A program made the position numbers and the translations under genes. The notes below the pieces were generated by a model that did not search any database, had not been told where the DNA came from, and worked only from the letters and a program-made list of their open reading frames with translations. A stretch of 38,286 nucleotides of DNA from a virus. Below are positions 25,310 through 34,054 of the stretch, piece after piece. Each line of letters begins with the position of its first letter. The stretch's first letter is position 1. The stretch is from positions 5,561 to 43,846 of IMG/VR virus record IMGVR_UViG_3300030116_002979; one strand, given 5' to 3'.

Positions 25310-26794
25310 TTAGCTCTTAAATAATACGAAGTTGTTTGCTGCTTGAACGCATAAACATCTTTCAGATAAGAAGTTAACTACCATCTCATCAGCGTCAGAA
25401 GTATAGTTTCCACCAACAGATCCAGTGATCCATGATTTCATTTTTCTATCATCAGCTTCAGAAGATCTATATCTAACATGTAAGAATGGTCTAGAGATAT
25501 TTTTACCTAAAGATTGATCATACACAGTAGATGTACCAGCTGGTACTAAAAGACCTTGAATATCAGTCAAGTTTCCTCTAGTTGTTGAATCATTTAAGTA
25601 TTTCCAGTCAGACTTATAGAAGTCATAAGAACCTCTTCTGAAACCAGAGAAACCTAAATTTAACGCCATATCCTCAGCGTTGTTGAATACTCCATAAGAA
25701 GCACCACCAGCAACGTGTGCGTTTACAGACGCTAACATATTATCAATTTCTAAAGAAGTGTTTCTATCTAAGAACATCATGTTCTCTTCAATAGCACCTT
25801 GCTTGTCTAATTCGTTAAGAATAACGTCAAATTCAGATAAACCAGATTGAGCAACGTATGAACCAGCAGAACCAGCACCACCATCAGCAGCACCATAGTT
25901 AAGTTGTACGTCGAAATCAGTTCCAGTAAATACTAAACCTCTAGACTCAATAGCAGCGAAAAGACCTTCAGTACCTTGAACGCCAGTAATAGCAGAACCA
26001 GAAGCTACTTCTTCAGCTTCTAACATAGACATTTCTAGGTAGTCTTCAAATCTTAATCTTGCTTCGTGTTCTGATTTTAAATACCATAGGTAACCAGAAG
26101 CACCGTTTTCAGTAGTAACTTCAACCCAACCGATTTGAGCAGTATCAGAACCATTAACTTGGTATCTGTCTCTCAAAATAATAGGTCTGTTAGAGAACTG
26201 AGTAAACCCAGCATCTATACTACCAACGATTCCTGAAGAACCTTTTGGATATTCATTACCATAAACGAACACTTTAATATCATCACCATCAGCAAATAGA
26301 GATCCGTCAGCTAAGTCATTAGTTGAGTAAGGTAGACATGTAGCTCCTGTATTTGTAATAGCAGATACTCTACATTTTATTGTGTTACCTAATCTAGCAG
26401 ACTCATTGTTTACTATGATAACTGTATCAAATTGTTGTACTAAGTGACCAGCAGGTAGCACGATTGTGTTATCAGCAGCTGTGCCTACTTGTACAGTGTT
26501 AGCTCCAGACTCTAATGAATCATAAGCGATGTGTAATCTTCCTTGTTCAGACCAAATAACTTGATCAGAAGCAAGTGGCATTTCAGCTCCTACCATTTTA
26601 AGGAAACCAGAGATAGTTCTTTTTCCGTATCTCTCTACTTCCTTTTCATAAATCTCTGGTAAAAACTGCTGTGCGAATGTTCCACCGCCAGATGCAGAAT
26701 CGAAGCTCAAATAATTGTCCCCAAATAGGGATTGCGTTGGACGTGGAGTTAAATGATTTAACTCAGCGCCTTGAGCAGGATTAATAAAAGGCAT
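25310..26794 (-). CDS. Major capsid protein
   Basis: A 494-residue protein directly after the scaffold-like gene and before the connectors, the standard place for the major head protein. The N-terminal segment includes FAQQFLPEIYEKEVERYGKR (about 40-59), a helix-rich start typical of HK97-fold capsid proteins of this phage type, followed by mixed strand and helix, e.g. EARLRFEDYLEMSMLEAEE near 245 in a position like the spine helix, and a conserved-looking Gly-rich C-terminal half. G+C is higher than in most neighbours and codon choice more uniform, consistent with high expression. A strong terminator follows it. The leader is A/T-only. The HK97 fold is inferred; no proteolytic leader is obvious. 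Confidence 0.88.
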   Translation of the reverse strand: MPFINPAQGAELNHLTPRPTQSLFGDNYLSFDSASGGGTFAQQFLPEIYEKEVERYGKRTISGFLKMVGAEMPLASDQVIWSEQGRLHIAYDSLESGANTVQVGTAADNTIVLPAGHLVQQFDTVIIVNNESARLGNTIKCRVSAITNTGATCLPYSTNDLADGSLFADGDDIKVFVYGNEYPKGSSGIVGSIDAGFTQFSNRPIILRDRYQVNGSDTAQIGWVEVTTENGASGYLWYLKSEHEARLRFEDYLEMSMLEAEEVASGSAITGVQGTEGLFAAIESRGLVFTGTDFDVQLNYGAADGGAGSAGSYVAQSGLSEFDVILNELDKQGAIEENMMFLDRNTSLEIDNMLASVNAHVAGGASYGVFNNAEDMALNLGFSGFRRGSYDFYKSDWKYLNDSTTRGNLTDIQGLLVPAGTSTVYDQSLGKNISRPFLHVRYRSSEADDRKMKSWITGSVGGNYTSDADEMVVNFLSERCLCVQAANNFVLFKS

Positions 26795-26813
26795 AATTTT
26801 TAATTTTTAATGT

Positions 26814-28058
26814 TTAACTTATTTTATTTGGATTTCTCCCAATCTTTACTTTGAAGTCATTAGATGAATCACCAGATATAGCCCTTACAGTCATACCACC
26901 AGACTGAATAACATTAGTGTTAGTTTGTCTAGCAGACATATCAACATTTTTAGCTTTAGCCATACTTTCTTTTATAGCATCAGCTTTACCTTGTTGATAA
27001 AAATGATTTGCAACTAAATCAGGATTCATAGCTGTAAACAAAGATTTATGATAACCTTTAGCATCTTCAACTTGTTGAGTTTCTTTATTAGTAAATCTAC
27101 TCACAAAGTTTTCAATATTCATCTGGTTATTTTTAACCTTCTCAGCTTCATTGATATTAAGTCTAAAACGTTTTTCACCAACTCTATATTCAAAACCTTT
27201 GAATTCATTGTTAAAAACATCATTTGTTTTCTTTTCAAAAATAGACTTATTTTTTTCAACTACCTTTGCGTTTTCATTGTATCGATTAAAGAAGTCTACA
27301 GCTTTTTGTTGTTCAGGGCTTAACCTTGAACCAGCTTTGACTTCAGCGTAATATTTAGACTTTTGCCCGTCTAAGTGGCTTTTGGCATTCGCAACTTGCT
27401 CTTTTAATGCCAGTTTTTTTCTTTTAATGTCTTTTGGGTCATCTTCTTCTTCATTATAAGAATAAAGATCTTCCATAACAAACAACCTTTCTTCGTCGTT
27501 TAAGTGTGGTTTTGTTTGTTTAAAGTACTCATTTAACAACTCAGTATCAGTCATGCTAGTATAATCTTGATTTAATCTAACATAATCACTTAGAGTACCA
27601 CCCGTTTCATTAATGAACTCTACTACCTTTTGTATATTTTCTGGTAGTGGCTCACCTGTTTCTTGAGCTTCAGAAACAGCTTCTTCAACTTCTTCTTGTA
27701 GCTCTTCAACTTTTTCTTCAACCTCTATTTCAGTAATTTCTTCAACAGCTGGAGTTTCTTCAACCACCTCTTCTGTTTTTTCTTCTTCTTCTTTAACCTC
27801 TTCAACAGGTTCTTCCTTTACTTCTTCTTTTGGTTGCTCTTCTTCTTTTTTAGATAAATCTACTTTAGCAACATCTTCTTCTTCTTTTTTGTCACTATTT
27901 ATTTTAGCCCACTTATCTAAATCTACTTTAATTGTTCCATCATCTTTAACCTCATTAGGGTTAGATGTTTCTTCAACCTTTTGCTCTTCGGCAACAGGCT
28001 GTTCTTCTTTTGGATCAGTAATTTCTTCAACTACTTCTTCCTTCTTTTTTTTAGCCAT
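26814..28058 (-). CDS. Scaffolding protein candidate, Glu-rich
   Basis: A 414-residue protein. Residues about 1-135 are an extreme low-complexity acidic region made of Glu, Val, Lys and Pro, beginning MAKKKKEEVVEEI. The middle (about 140-340) is helical and charged, with LNEYFKQTKPHLNDEERLFV near 185, and the C-terminus is Asn/Ser-rich with a basic end, as expected of a capsid-binding tail. Length, acidity, helix content and position between portal and capsid genes match scaffolding proteins of short-tailed phages. No protease motif is visible. The acidic N-terminus is encoded by purine-rich repeats, and its length may vary between relatives. Confidence 0.8.
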   Translation of the reverse strand: MAKKKKEEVVEEITDPKEEQPVAEEQKVEETSNPNEVKDDGTIKVDLDKWAKINSDKKEEEDVAKVDLSKKEEEQPKEEVKEEPVEEVKEEEEKTEEVVEETPAVEEITEIEVEEKVEELQEEVEEAVSEAQETGEPLPENIQKVVEFINETGGTLSDYVRLNQDYTSMTDTELLNEYFKQTKPHLNDEERLFVMEDLYSYNEEEDDPKDIKRKKLALKEQVANAKSHLDGQKSKYYAEVKAGSRLSPEQQKAVDFFNRYNENAKVVEKNKSIFEKKTNDVFNNEFKGFEYRVGEKRFRLNINEAEKVKNNQMNIENFVSRFTNKETQQVEDAKGYHKSLFTAMNPDLVANHFYQQGKADAIKESMAKAKNVDMSARQTNTNVIQSGGMTVRAISGDSSNDFKVKIGRNPNKIS

Positions 28059-28084
28059 AATATAATATTATAAAATTAAACAAA

Positions 28085-30511
28085 TTATCTCGGTTCAAAA
28101 GCGTTCATGCCGAACCCACCACCCATTATATCATTACCTGAAGATTCAAAGTTTTTAGGTGGTTTATTAGTTTTTCTTTGATCTATTAATTCAGATTGTT
28201 GACTCGCTTGGATTTTTGTTCTTTCGTCCTTACGATCTTCTTTTTCTTTTTCTCTTCCTTTCAATATTTCAGCCTCCATAGCTTTTATCTGCATGTTCAA
28301 CTGAAACTCATGATTCATTAATTCTTTTTTAAGCATAGCTTCTTGTTGCATCTTATTTATATCTAATTCAGATTTACCTTGCTCTAACTGCATTTGACTT
28401 TGAGTTATAGCTTGATTTTTTTGAACTTCTGCTTGAGCCGCAACTTGTTGAGCTTGTGCGTTAGCTTGAGCTTGTGCTTGTATATTTTGCTGTTGTATCA
28501 TTTGATCTTCTTCAGCTTTTTTCTTTCTTTTTAGTTTTAATAACTGATTAGCAAGCTTAACATTTTTTATTTCTCTAATATCAATAGCATCTTCTAGGTT
28601 TATACCTTGTTGTTGTAATGCTTGTTGAATATTATTTTCTAGCATTGCTTTTTCTTCTTCATCAGGTGTCAATTCTATAAATATACCAAAATCATATAAA
28701 TGTAAGTTTGACATTTCACCTAACGTAGCAACATTATGTCTACCTAGTTTTTGAATAAAAGCTTCTTTAGTAGGTGAATACTCTATAATATCAGATATTC
28801 TTAACGATAAACACTCTGCTAGCTCTGTAGTTAAAAATAAACCAGCTTGTAATATATGCCTTGTAGCAGTGTTGCTATTTGCAGCTGCTAGTTTTTGTAC
28901 ACCAACTAAAGTTTTTGCATCAGGCATACTACCATCACGCGCCTCGTTTAATCCGGTCACGTCTCTGATCATTTGTAGATAATAGTTATATGTTTGTATT
29001 AATGAAGCTAATTTAGAGCCTCCAGATCCACTTTGTATTTCTTGTATTGGTACTTTACCTGGATTCATATCACCATCAGATGTAAATGATCTACCTATAA
29101 TACTACCAGTTTGGAAGAACATATTTAATGCTTCTTGTGGATTATAGTTTGTTCCATTACCTAAATCTATTTCAGCTAAACCATCAGCATCTAAATATAT
29201 ACCATCTGGTACCATACGTGACATAACTTGCTGTATTTTCAAGTGTGTTATTTGTATCATGTCAGCAAATGTTGTTATTCTACTAACTAATGATTCAATT
29301 TTACCTTTATACATTCTAGGAGCAACTAAACTATAATTCATTTTTACTTTTGTATAATCACTCTTAGGCCTCATCATGTTAGAAGCTAGTTGCCATTTTA
29401 ACATTTTTTTAGTTCCTAAAACCATAGCTCCTTCAAATAAAACTTCTATTTGCTTTGAAAGCTTACCAAATTTAGCTTCTAATAATTCGTTAGGTGGATT
29501 AAACTGATCATCTTTAACAATAACTTTGCTAGCACCAGTTGCTGTAGTTTTTGTTTTATAAACTTGATTCATGTACGTTTTATAATTAAAATATAAAACT
29601 TGTACTTGATTTTTATCTTTATTCGTAGATTCTGCCAAACTTCTATTATAAAAACCAGTAGACTGATAACCTTGCTTACTCATTTCTTTTAAATCAGACT
29701 CAGTAAGATCAGGAAACTCTTTTATTATTTCATTTATTGGCAATGTTTTTATTTCACCAAAATAATATATATCTTCAAAATATGGGTCTTCTGTATAAGA
29801 GTAAACTATATTAGCAGGATCAACATATTCTACTTTAACACCTTGAGATGTATTAAAGCTATTTTTTACACAAGCTATACCTAAAACAGTTAAATCATAA
29901 TTTATTTTCTTACGTATTAACTCATATCTATTACCTTCTAACAAAACATTTATAGCTTGTTCCTCAGCTATTTCAACAGCTTGCTTATAACCTAACTGCA
30001 TGTGTAACTGTAACTCTTCTTCATTTTCAGGTAAATCTTGTAGTTCACTTGCCATTAAGTTAACACCGAAAGCTTCAGCTGCAAAGTCATTTAATTCTCT
30101 TGACTTCATATCAGCAATTATACCTTCCATATACTTTGTTCTTTTTTCAACACCGTATGGATCTTGTGTATAAGCCTTTACATCAAAAGTTCTCTCTGAT
30201 ATACCATTAACTACTATATCTACAAATTTAGGTATAATAGGTACTGGTTTCCAGTCTAAATTAAGGTATGATAAATCACCGTTAATAGATAATTCATCTT
30301 TATATTTTTGAATAGCTTGTTCTCCTCTCGCGTATAATCTTAATTTATGAAAGTTATTTTGATTACTAGCAAATCTATTTGTGCCAGAGTCTCTTTTAAA
30401 CCACTCGCTTTCAATAGCTTTACCTATTTTTAAACCGTAATCTAAAGATAACTTCTCTTTGTCAGATACTACTTGACTAGGAAAATAATTGCTCATGTAA
30501 GACTCAGCCAT
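28085..30511 (-). CDS. Portal protein
   Basis: An 808-residue protein between the large terminase and the scaffold. Features matching portals: a basic/aromatic N-terminus, a large mixed domain, and the segment IRDVTGLNEARDGSMPDAKT near 508-530, the type of sequence found at the portal stem/wing turn (V-T-G-[IL]-N-E-x-R-D-G). The C-terminal 140 residues are Gln/Lys/Glu-rich and coiled-coil-like (QQQNIQAQAQANAQAQQ near 672), like the barrel extension in podovirus portals such as P22. The length fits large podovirus portals. The start is 1 base after the TerL stop. It should form the dodecameric DNA channel at one vertex. Confidence 0.88.
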   Translation of the reverse strand: MAESYMSNYFPSQVVSDKEKLSLDYGLKIGKAIESEWFKRDSGTNRFASNQNNFHKLRLYARGEQAIQKYKDELSINGDLSYLNLDWKPVPIIPKFVDIVVNGISERTFDVKAYTQDPYGVEKRTKYMEGIIADMKSRELNDFAAEAFGVNLMASELQDLPENEEELQLHMQLGYKQAVEIAEEQAINVLLEGNRYELIRKKINYDLTVLGIACVKNSFNTSQGVKVEYVDPANIVYSYTEDPYFEDIYYFGEIKTLPINEIIKEFPDLTESDLKEMSKQGYQSTGFYNRSLAESTNKDKNQVQVLYFNYKTYMNQVYKTKTTATGASKVIVKDDQFNPPNELLEAKFGKLSKQIEVLFEGAMVLGTKKMLKWQLASNMMRPKSDYTKVKMNYSLVAPRMYKGKIESLVSRITTFADMIQITHLKIQQVMSRMVPDGIYLDADGLAEIDLGNGTNYNPQEALNMFFQTGSIIGRSFTSDGDMNPGKVPIQEIQSGSGGSKLASLIQTYNYYLQMIRDVTGLNEARDGSMPDAKTLVGVQKLAAANSNTATRHILQAGLFLTTELAECLSLRISDIIEYSPTKEAFIQKLGRHNVATLGEMSNLHLYDFGIFIELTPDEEEKAMLENNIQQALQQQGINLEDAIDIREIKNVKLANQLLKLKRKKKAEEDQMIQQQNIQAQAQANAQAQQVAAQAEVQKNQAITQSQMQLEQGKSELDINKMQQEAMLKKELMNHEFQLNMQIKAMEAEILKGREKEKEDRKDERTKIQASQQSELIDQRKTNKPPKNFESSGNDIMGGGFGMNAFEPR

Positions 30512-30512
30512 A

Positions 30513-32723
30513 TTATTGTTTTATTAATTTTGAATGATACCCTTTGTTCTTGTATCTAGCTATTTTTAAGTTTATTTTTTCTTTTTCAACATTTGCTCTT
30601 GGTGAGTATAAATGTCTGTTACAAGCCATAATAGCTAAACCACTGCTAATAGTTGCATCAAATTTAGTTCTTCTAGTTATATCAAAACCAGCCCAATCAT
30701 TTAAAGTTTGATTAAAAACCATAGTTCCGTAATCACCATCTTCTTTTAAACCAACATGATCATTGATGTACATTTCAATTGCAGCAGCATGCGCTTGCTT
30801 AATATCTTCACTAGAGTTTGGCATACCACCAACCTCTCTTTCAGCAGTAGATAATTTATTCCATACTTTATCAGGTCTATTCATTGAATAACCTCTGTAA
30901 CCACGTCTTTTTAAATAATACAATAGACGAGGTTTATTATTCTCTGCGAGCAATGGCATCCCGTAAAATACTAAAGCCATTAGAACGTCCTCAAAGAACA
31001 TCTCCGCGGTTGCTGGTCTAGCTATATACTCTAAAAAAAACTGATTAGCTGGTGCATCCTCCATGCTAAACTTAGTTAAGCCATGTAAAGCACCTTTAGA
31101 GCCTTTACCATCAACTGTTCCTGATATATCGTAGCTATCACATCCAAAAGCACCCATGTGCTCATTACCTGGATATTTAGCTCCATTTTTTATCTTTTGC
31201 TTATTTTGTATATGTGTCGGAGGTACCCAAGATATATTAAATCTACCTTGTTGATTTGGTAAAAACATAACTGTTGTATCTTTTATACCACCAGCCCACT
31301 GAAAATTACCAGTAGTGTAATCATGTTTTTCCTCGTTAACATCTATTTGCTCGTATATTTTAACTAAATTAAATATACTATTTTTAGTTTCATCTCTGAA
31401 AGCATGTTCTTCAGTTCTTGGAAACTGTCTATAAAATTCATTTAAAGCATCTTGGTCATTACGTAAACCATCAGCTTCGTTTTGCCAATGATCAATAACA
31501 CCTATATCTATGTAATCTCCATAAGGTCCTTTAACTTCTTCATCCGGTGTTTTGAATACAGGTAGTCCAAAAGAATCAATGAATCCTTCGTAGTTCCATT
31601 CCATAGGTATGAACAAACTATATAATCCCGAGCTAGTCTGTCCATTGCGGTTTCTTTTTGTGACATCTGAATCATTATATAACTTTTTAAACTCAGCACC
31701 ACCTTTATCTAAAGCGTTGCTAGTCGAGCCCATCATGCATTTACCAATTACTCTACTACCTAATCTTAACGTTGTTTTCGTGACCCTCCAGTTGTTGAGG
31801 ATGTTGTTCGGCCTCTCCCATTTCCCCGACTCATCATGGACGAGGAGTTTAAGCTTCTCTCCGTCGTAGGAGTTGTCACCTGTGTTCTTCCAATCGATGG
31901 TAGTGTCCAGTCCCGTGAGCTCCTCGGGCCTTTCACTCGTACTCGTGATGTTCCGTCTAGTAAGCTTGGATGCAGGTACGCGGTAGGCCAGTTCGGTTTT
32001 TGGTCGATCCATACCATCTTGTATCGGTTTGAAAAAGAACGGATAGTTAACGGATATTGGAACGACTTTATCAGTAAACATCTTTTTTGCATCGGGCCCA
32101 GACTTGGATAATATTCCAAACCTAGCATCGCTTGATATGGTTGCCATATTAACAACTTCCCCTGATGCCATAAAGGAGAACCCAGATCTTCTATTTTTAA
32201 GATAGCACATTCCGTAACATCTGGTATCCGCTTTGCAAGCTTCCCAGAAAATGTAGAATAATCTATTTGCTTCTCGAAAGTCTGGCTTCCCAACATCAAT
32301 CTTGGACCACTGCAAGTACATATAATGAGTCCCAGTAATGTAAGTAGGATTACCCTTGTTATAAAACCAGAAACCATTTTCTCTTTTTCTAAATTCATTT
32401 TCTATATAATCAATATATTTGTTTTTAAAATCTTGAGGATAATCTCTCCAATCAAAAATAGTTTTTATTCTTTGCAACTCTTTTGGATAATCAGTTACCT
32501 CCCAAGTATCTTTACTAAACTTATGTACTTTTTTAGGTGTTTTAGGTAAAGCTATTTTTAAATTTTGTATTTCGTATATATCACCTATTTGTCCAGTTTT
32601 GCTAATTACAATAACATCGTACTCTTTATTATAACCGTAATCCCATTTCTTAAGTTTATTAAGCCTTTTTATAGTATTTAACTTTATTGGCTCAATAATT
32701 TTATACAACGTTTGATTATACAT
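30513..32723 (-). CDS. Terminase large subunit (ATPase-nuclease) with deviant Walker A
   Basis: A 736-residue DNA-packaging motor. The ATPase part has a Walker A-like segment LKNRRSGFS at 175-183 in which the usual GKS/T is replaced, a clear Walker B LKLLVHDE with D297 and E298, and the coupling motif GSTSN at 332-336. The nuclease part starts with D529 in GAFGCDSYD and continues to a PLLAENN acid motif near E594. The N-terminal 120 residues are a basic extension. The start overlaps the stop of the TerS-like gene as TAATG. The stretch coding for residues about 129-348 is markedly richer in G+C than the rest and has different codon choice (see findings). All core elements except the Walker A lysine context are in place, so it is probably functional. 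Confidence 0.92.
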   Translation of the reverse strand: MYNQTLYKIIEPIKLNTIKRLNKLKKWDYGYNKEYDVIVISKTGQIGDIYEIQNLKIALPKTPKKVHKFSKDTWEVTDYPKELQRIKTIFDWRDYPQDFKNKYIDYIENEFRKRENGFWFYNKGNPTYITGTHYMYLQWSKIDVGKPDFREANRLFYIFWEACKADTRCYGMCYLKNRRSGFSFMASGEVVNMATISSDARFGILSKSGPDAKKMFTDKVVPISVNYPFFFKPIQDGMDRPKTELAYRVPASKLTRRNITSTSERPEELTGLDTTIDWKNTGDNSYDGEKLKLLVHDESGKWERPNNILNNWRVTKTTLRLGSRVIGKCMMGSTSNALDKGGAEFKKLYNDSDVTKRNRNGQTSSGLYSLFIPMEWNYEGFIDSFGLPVFKTPDEEVKGPYGDYIDIGVIDHWQNEADGLRNDQDALNEFYRQFPRTEEHAFRDETKNSIFNLVKIYEQIDVNEEKHDYTTGNFQWAGGIKDTTVMFLPNQQGRFNISWVPPTHIQNKQKIKNGAKYPGNEHMGAFGCDSYDISGTVDGKGSKGALHGLTKFSMEDAPANQFFLEYIARPATAEMFFEDVLMALVFYGMPLLAENNKPRLLYYLKRRGYRGYSMNRPDKVWNKLSTAEREVGGMPNSSEDIKQAHAAAIEMYINDHVGLKEDGDYGTMVFNQTLNDWAGFDITRRTKFDATISSGLAIMACNRHLYSPRANVEKEKINLKIARYKNKGYHSKLIKQ
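31680..32340. other. G+C-rich block inside the terminase gene
   Basis: By direct counting, 31801-31980 has 95 G+C in 180 bases (53%), 31981-32340 about 41%, and 31681-31800 about 41%, while 32341-32460 has only 28 in 120 (23%). The right edge near 32340 is sharp; the left edge is gradual. The block encodes the ATPase core from just before Walker A to the coupling motif. Codons such as CCG, ATC, CTC, GTC and AGG appear here and are rare outside. The block also leaves other frames open, explaining spurious overlapping frames. Confidence 0.7.
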
Positions 32724-32998
32724 TATTTAGATCTTCTTTCAGCAAAACCACTAAAGCTTTTAGGTTTTTCTTCTTCTACAACTTTACCCTCAAGTATTGC
32801 TTCTTCGTTTTGTATTCTATTTAGTATTTCAAAAGCATCAAATATAGCTAGCTTTTTAGTAGCAGCAGCGTTTTTTAATCTATCAGCAGATATATCATCA
32901 TCACTATCAACTATAGGTTCTTTAGCTACTTTAACTAATTCTTCTACAGCTTTATAACCAGCTTGGATTATATTCTTTTTCTTTTCCTTGATATTCAT
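32723..32998 (-). CDS. Terminase small subunit-like protein
   Basis: A 91-residue helical protein just before the large terminase, with its stop overlapping the TerL start (TAATG). The central segment DDDISADRLKNAAATKKLAI (about 33-52) followed by FDAFEILNRI is a pattern I associate with small proteins upstream of TerL in marine phages. The N-terminus is basic (KEKKKN), the C-terminus acidic then basic (EEEKPKS to ERRSK). Length is below that of typical TerS with separate DNA-binding and oligomerisation domains, so it may be a reduced form. The function is inferred from position. Its start lies 47 bases inside the end of the upstream 198-residue gene. Confidence 0.65.
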   Translation of the reverse strand: MNIKEKKKNIIQAGYKAVEELVKVAKEPIVDSDDDISADRLKNAAATKKLAIFDAFEILNRIQNEEAILEGKVVEEEKPKSFSGFAERRSK

Positions 32999-33548
32999 AT
33001 TTAATTGTAATTGCTTTTGTTAATACTCTATATAAACGCTCATTGTTTATAATAAACTCGTATTCACTTCTCGGCGTAAACCCAATTAAATCTCCTACTT
33101 CTAACGTTTTTAATTCATCACTATTGTTAGTGTATTTTAAAATACCAACTAACGGTTGTTCTTTTTCTATACTGTAATCACTGATAGCATGTATTGGTTT
33201 AACAAAACAATAATCATTTATTGATTTCCATTTGTTATCTTGTTTATATAAATATATTTGATCTAGTTGAACAAAATATTCATTTTCTTTAAAATAACCT
33301 TTGCTGTTTTGCTCTACACCTCTAACATCTTTCCAACGTCTAAAAACATTATGATGAATAATTATTTCATCACCTACTTTTATGTTTGTTTCAACACCTT
33401 TTGGTGTCGATAAAACTATAGCGTTTCTATTTACGTTTTGATGTGTAAAGTTTTCAGTATTGGTAATAAGGTTTTTATCACCTATCTTTTTAACGTTATT
33501 GTATCTTGATTCTACTGGTTTTACTACAAAATAATAAAGTCCTCGCAT
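32952..33548 (-). CDS. Possible GroES-like co-chaperonin
   Basis: A 198-residue, strand-rich protein. Segments such as NAIVLSTPKGVETNIKVGDE (about 42-61) followed by IIIHHNVFRRW (about 62-72), and later KTLEVGDLIGFTPRSEYEFI (about 147-166), follow the rhythm of GroES-type folds, in which a G-D-x-[IV] turn leads into a strand, with a flexible segment before it. The 60 residues between these elements (WKDVRGVEQNSKGYFKENEY and following) would be an insertion. Placed next to terminase, portal and capsid genes, a co-chaperonin that adapts the host GroEL to fold the capsid protein, as T4 gp31 does, makes sense. This is a fold guess from sequence pattern, not a recognised family hit; a virion or regulatory beta-barrel is the alternative. 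Confidence 0.4.
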   Translation of the reverse strand: MRGLYYFVVKPVESRYNNVKKIGDKNLITNTENFTHQNVNRNAIVLSTPKGVETNIKVGDEIIIHHNVFRRWKDVRGVEQNSKGYFKENEYFVQLDQIYLYKQDNKWKSINDYCFVKPIHAISDYSIEKEQPLVGILKYTNNSDELKTLEVGDLIGFTPRSEYEFIINNERLYRVLTKAITIKYEYQGKEKEYNPSWL

Positions 33549-33766
33549 TAATACTCTAAATTATATTCAACAGCTATAGCCATGTTTTTATTAAAATCTT
33601 TCCAAGGTAATACATCATCACCTTTTTTAATAAATACACTGTACTTATCATCTTCTTCAATAATACAGTCTATTACATGTCCTCCGTAAACCTCTTGATC
33701 TACGGAGTAATGCATAGCTTCGTTTTTATAATCTTTACCAATACTAATCTTTCTTATCAGCTTCAT
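33548..33766 (-). CDS. Small conserved-type phage protein (start moved to 33766)
   Basis: A 72-residue protein beginning MKLIRKISIGKDYKNEAMHY. A GTG at 33790 would add eight residues, but the ATG at 33766 gives a natural start and reduces the overlap with the upstream gene from 47 to 23 bases. The sequence is short and strand-rich: YGGHVIDCIIEEDDKYSVFI, then DVLPWKDFNKNMAIAVEYNL near the end. I recall near-identical small proteins in other marine phages in the same neighbourhood, always without known function. It overlaps the next gene start by 1 base (TAATG). No metal or catalytic motif is seen. Confidence 0.7.
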   Translation of the reverse strand: MKLIRKISIGKDYKNEAMHYSVDQEVYGGHVIDCIIEEDDKYSVFIKKGDDVLPWKDFNKNMAIAVEYNLEY

Positions 33767-34028
33767 CTTCAGGTAATTCAGTAATTTCACCAGTTTGTAA
33801 ATTAACAGAAACTTTTCCGTATTTATCTTCTAGTGTTTTTTGTAATGCTTGTAACTCGTCTTGTAGGTTAGTTACTTGGTGTAAAGCTATGTGCTTTTGC
33901 ACTTCTAAACCACCAACTTGCATTTGAGCATTATTAATTCTACCTACCTTTTCTTGAACTGATTTAAGTTCTTCTTCAGTAATCTTTTTTACATCTTGAG
34001 CGATGTCCTCTATTTTTACGTCTGCCAT
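33744..34028 (-). CDS. Small coiled-coil phage protein (prefoldin-like helix pair)
   Basis: A 94-residue, highly charged protein. Residues about 5-40 and 45-70 form two amphipathic helices with a turn at MQVGG, giving a helical hairpin like those of prefoldin-type or tail-assembly chaperone proteins. The C-terminal part, KYGKVSVNLQTGEITELPED (about 69-88), is a short beta-hairpin followed by an acidic tail. The start has an A/T-only leader (TTAAATTAAATAAA). The end overlaps the next small gene. The position just downstream of the tail fibre gene would fit a fibre-assembly chaperone, but this is inference. Confidence 0.7.
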   Translation of the reverse strand: MADVKIEDIAQDVKKITEEELKSVQEKVGRINNAQMQVGGLEVQKHIALHQVTNLQDELQALQKTLEDKYGKVSVNLQTGEITELPEDEADKKD

Positions 34029-34054
34029 TTTATTTAATTTAAGTTAAAAAATAT

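Noticed and set aside
31766-32398. A 210-codon frame on the minus strand overlapping TerL in another frame
   Set aside because: It is a shadow of the G+C-rich TerL block, where stops are scarce; the translation has no coherent composition and no leader.
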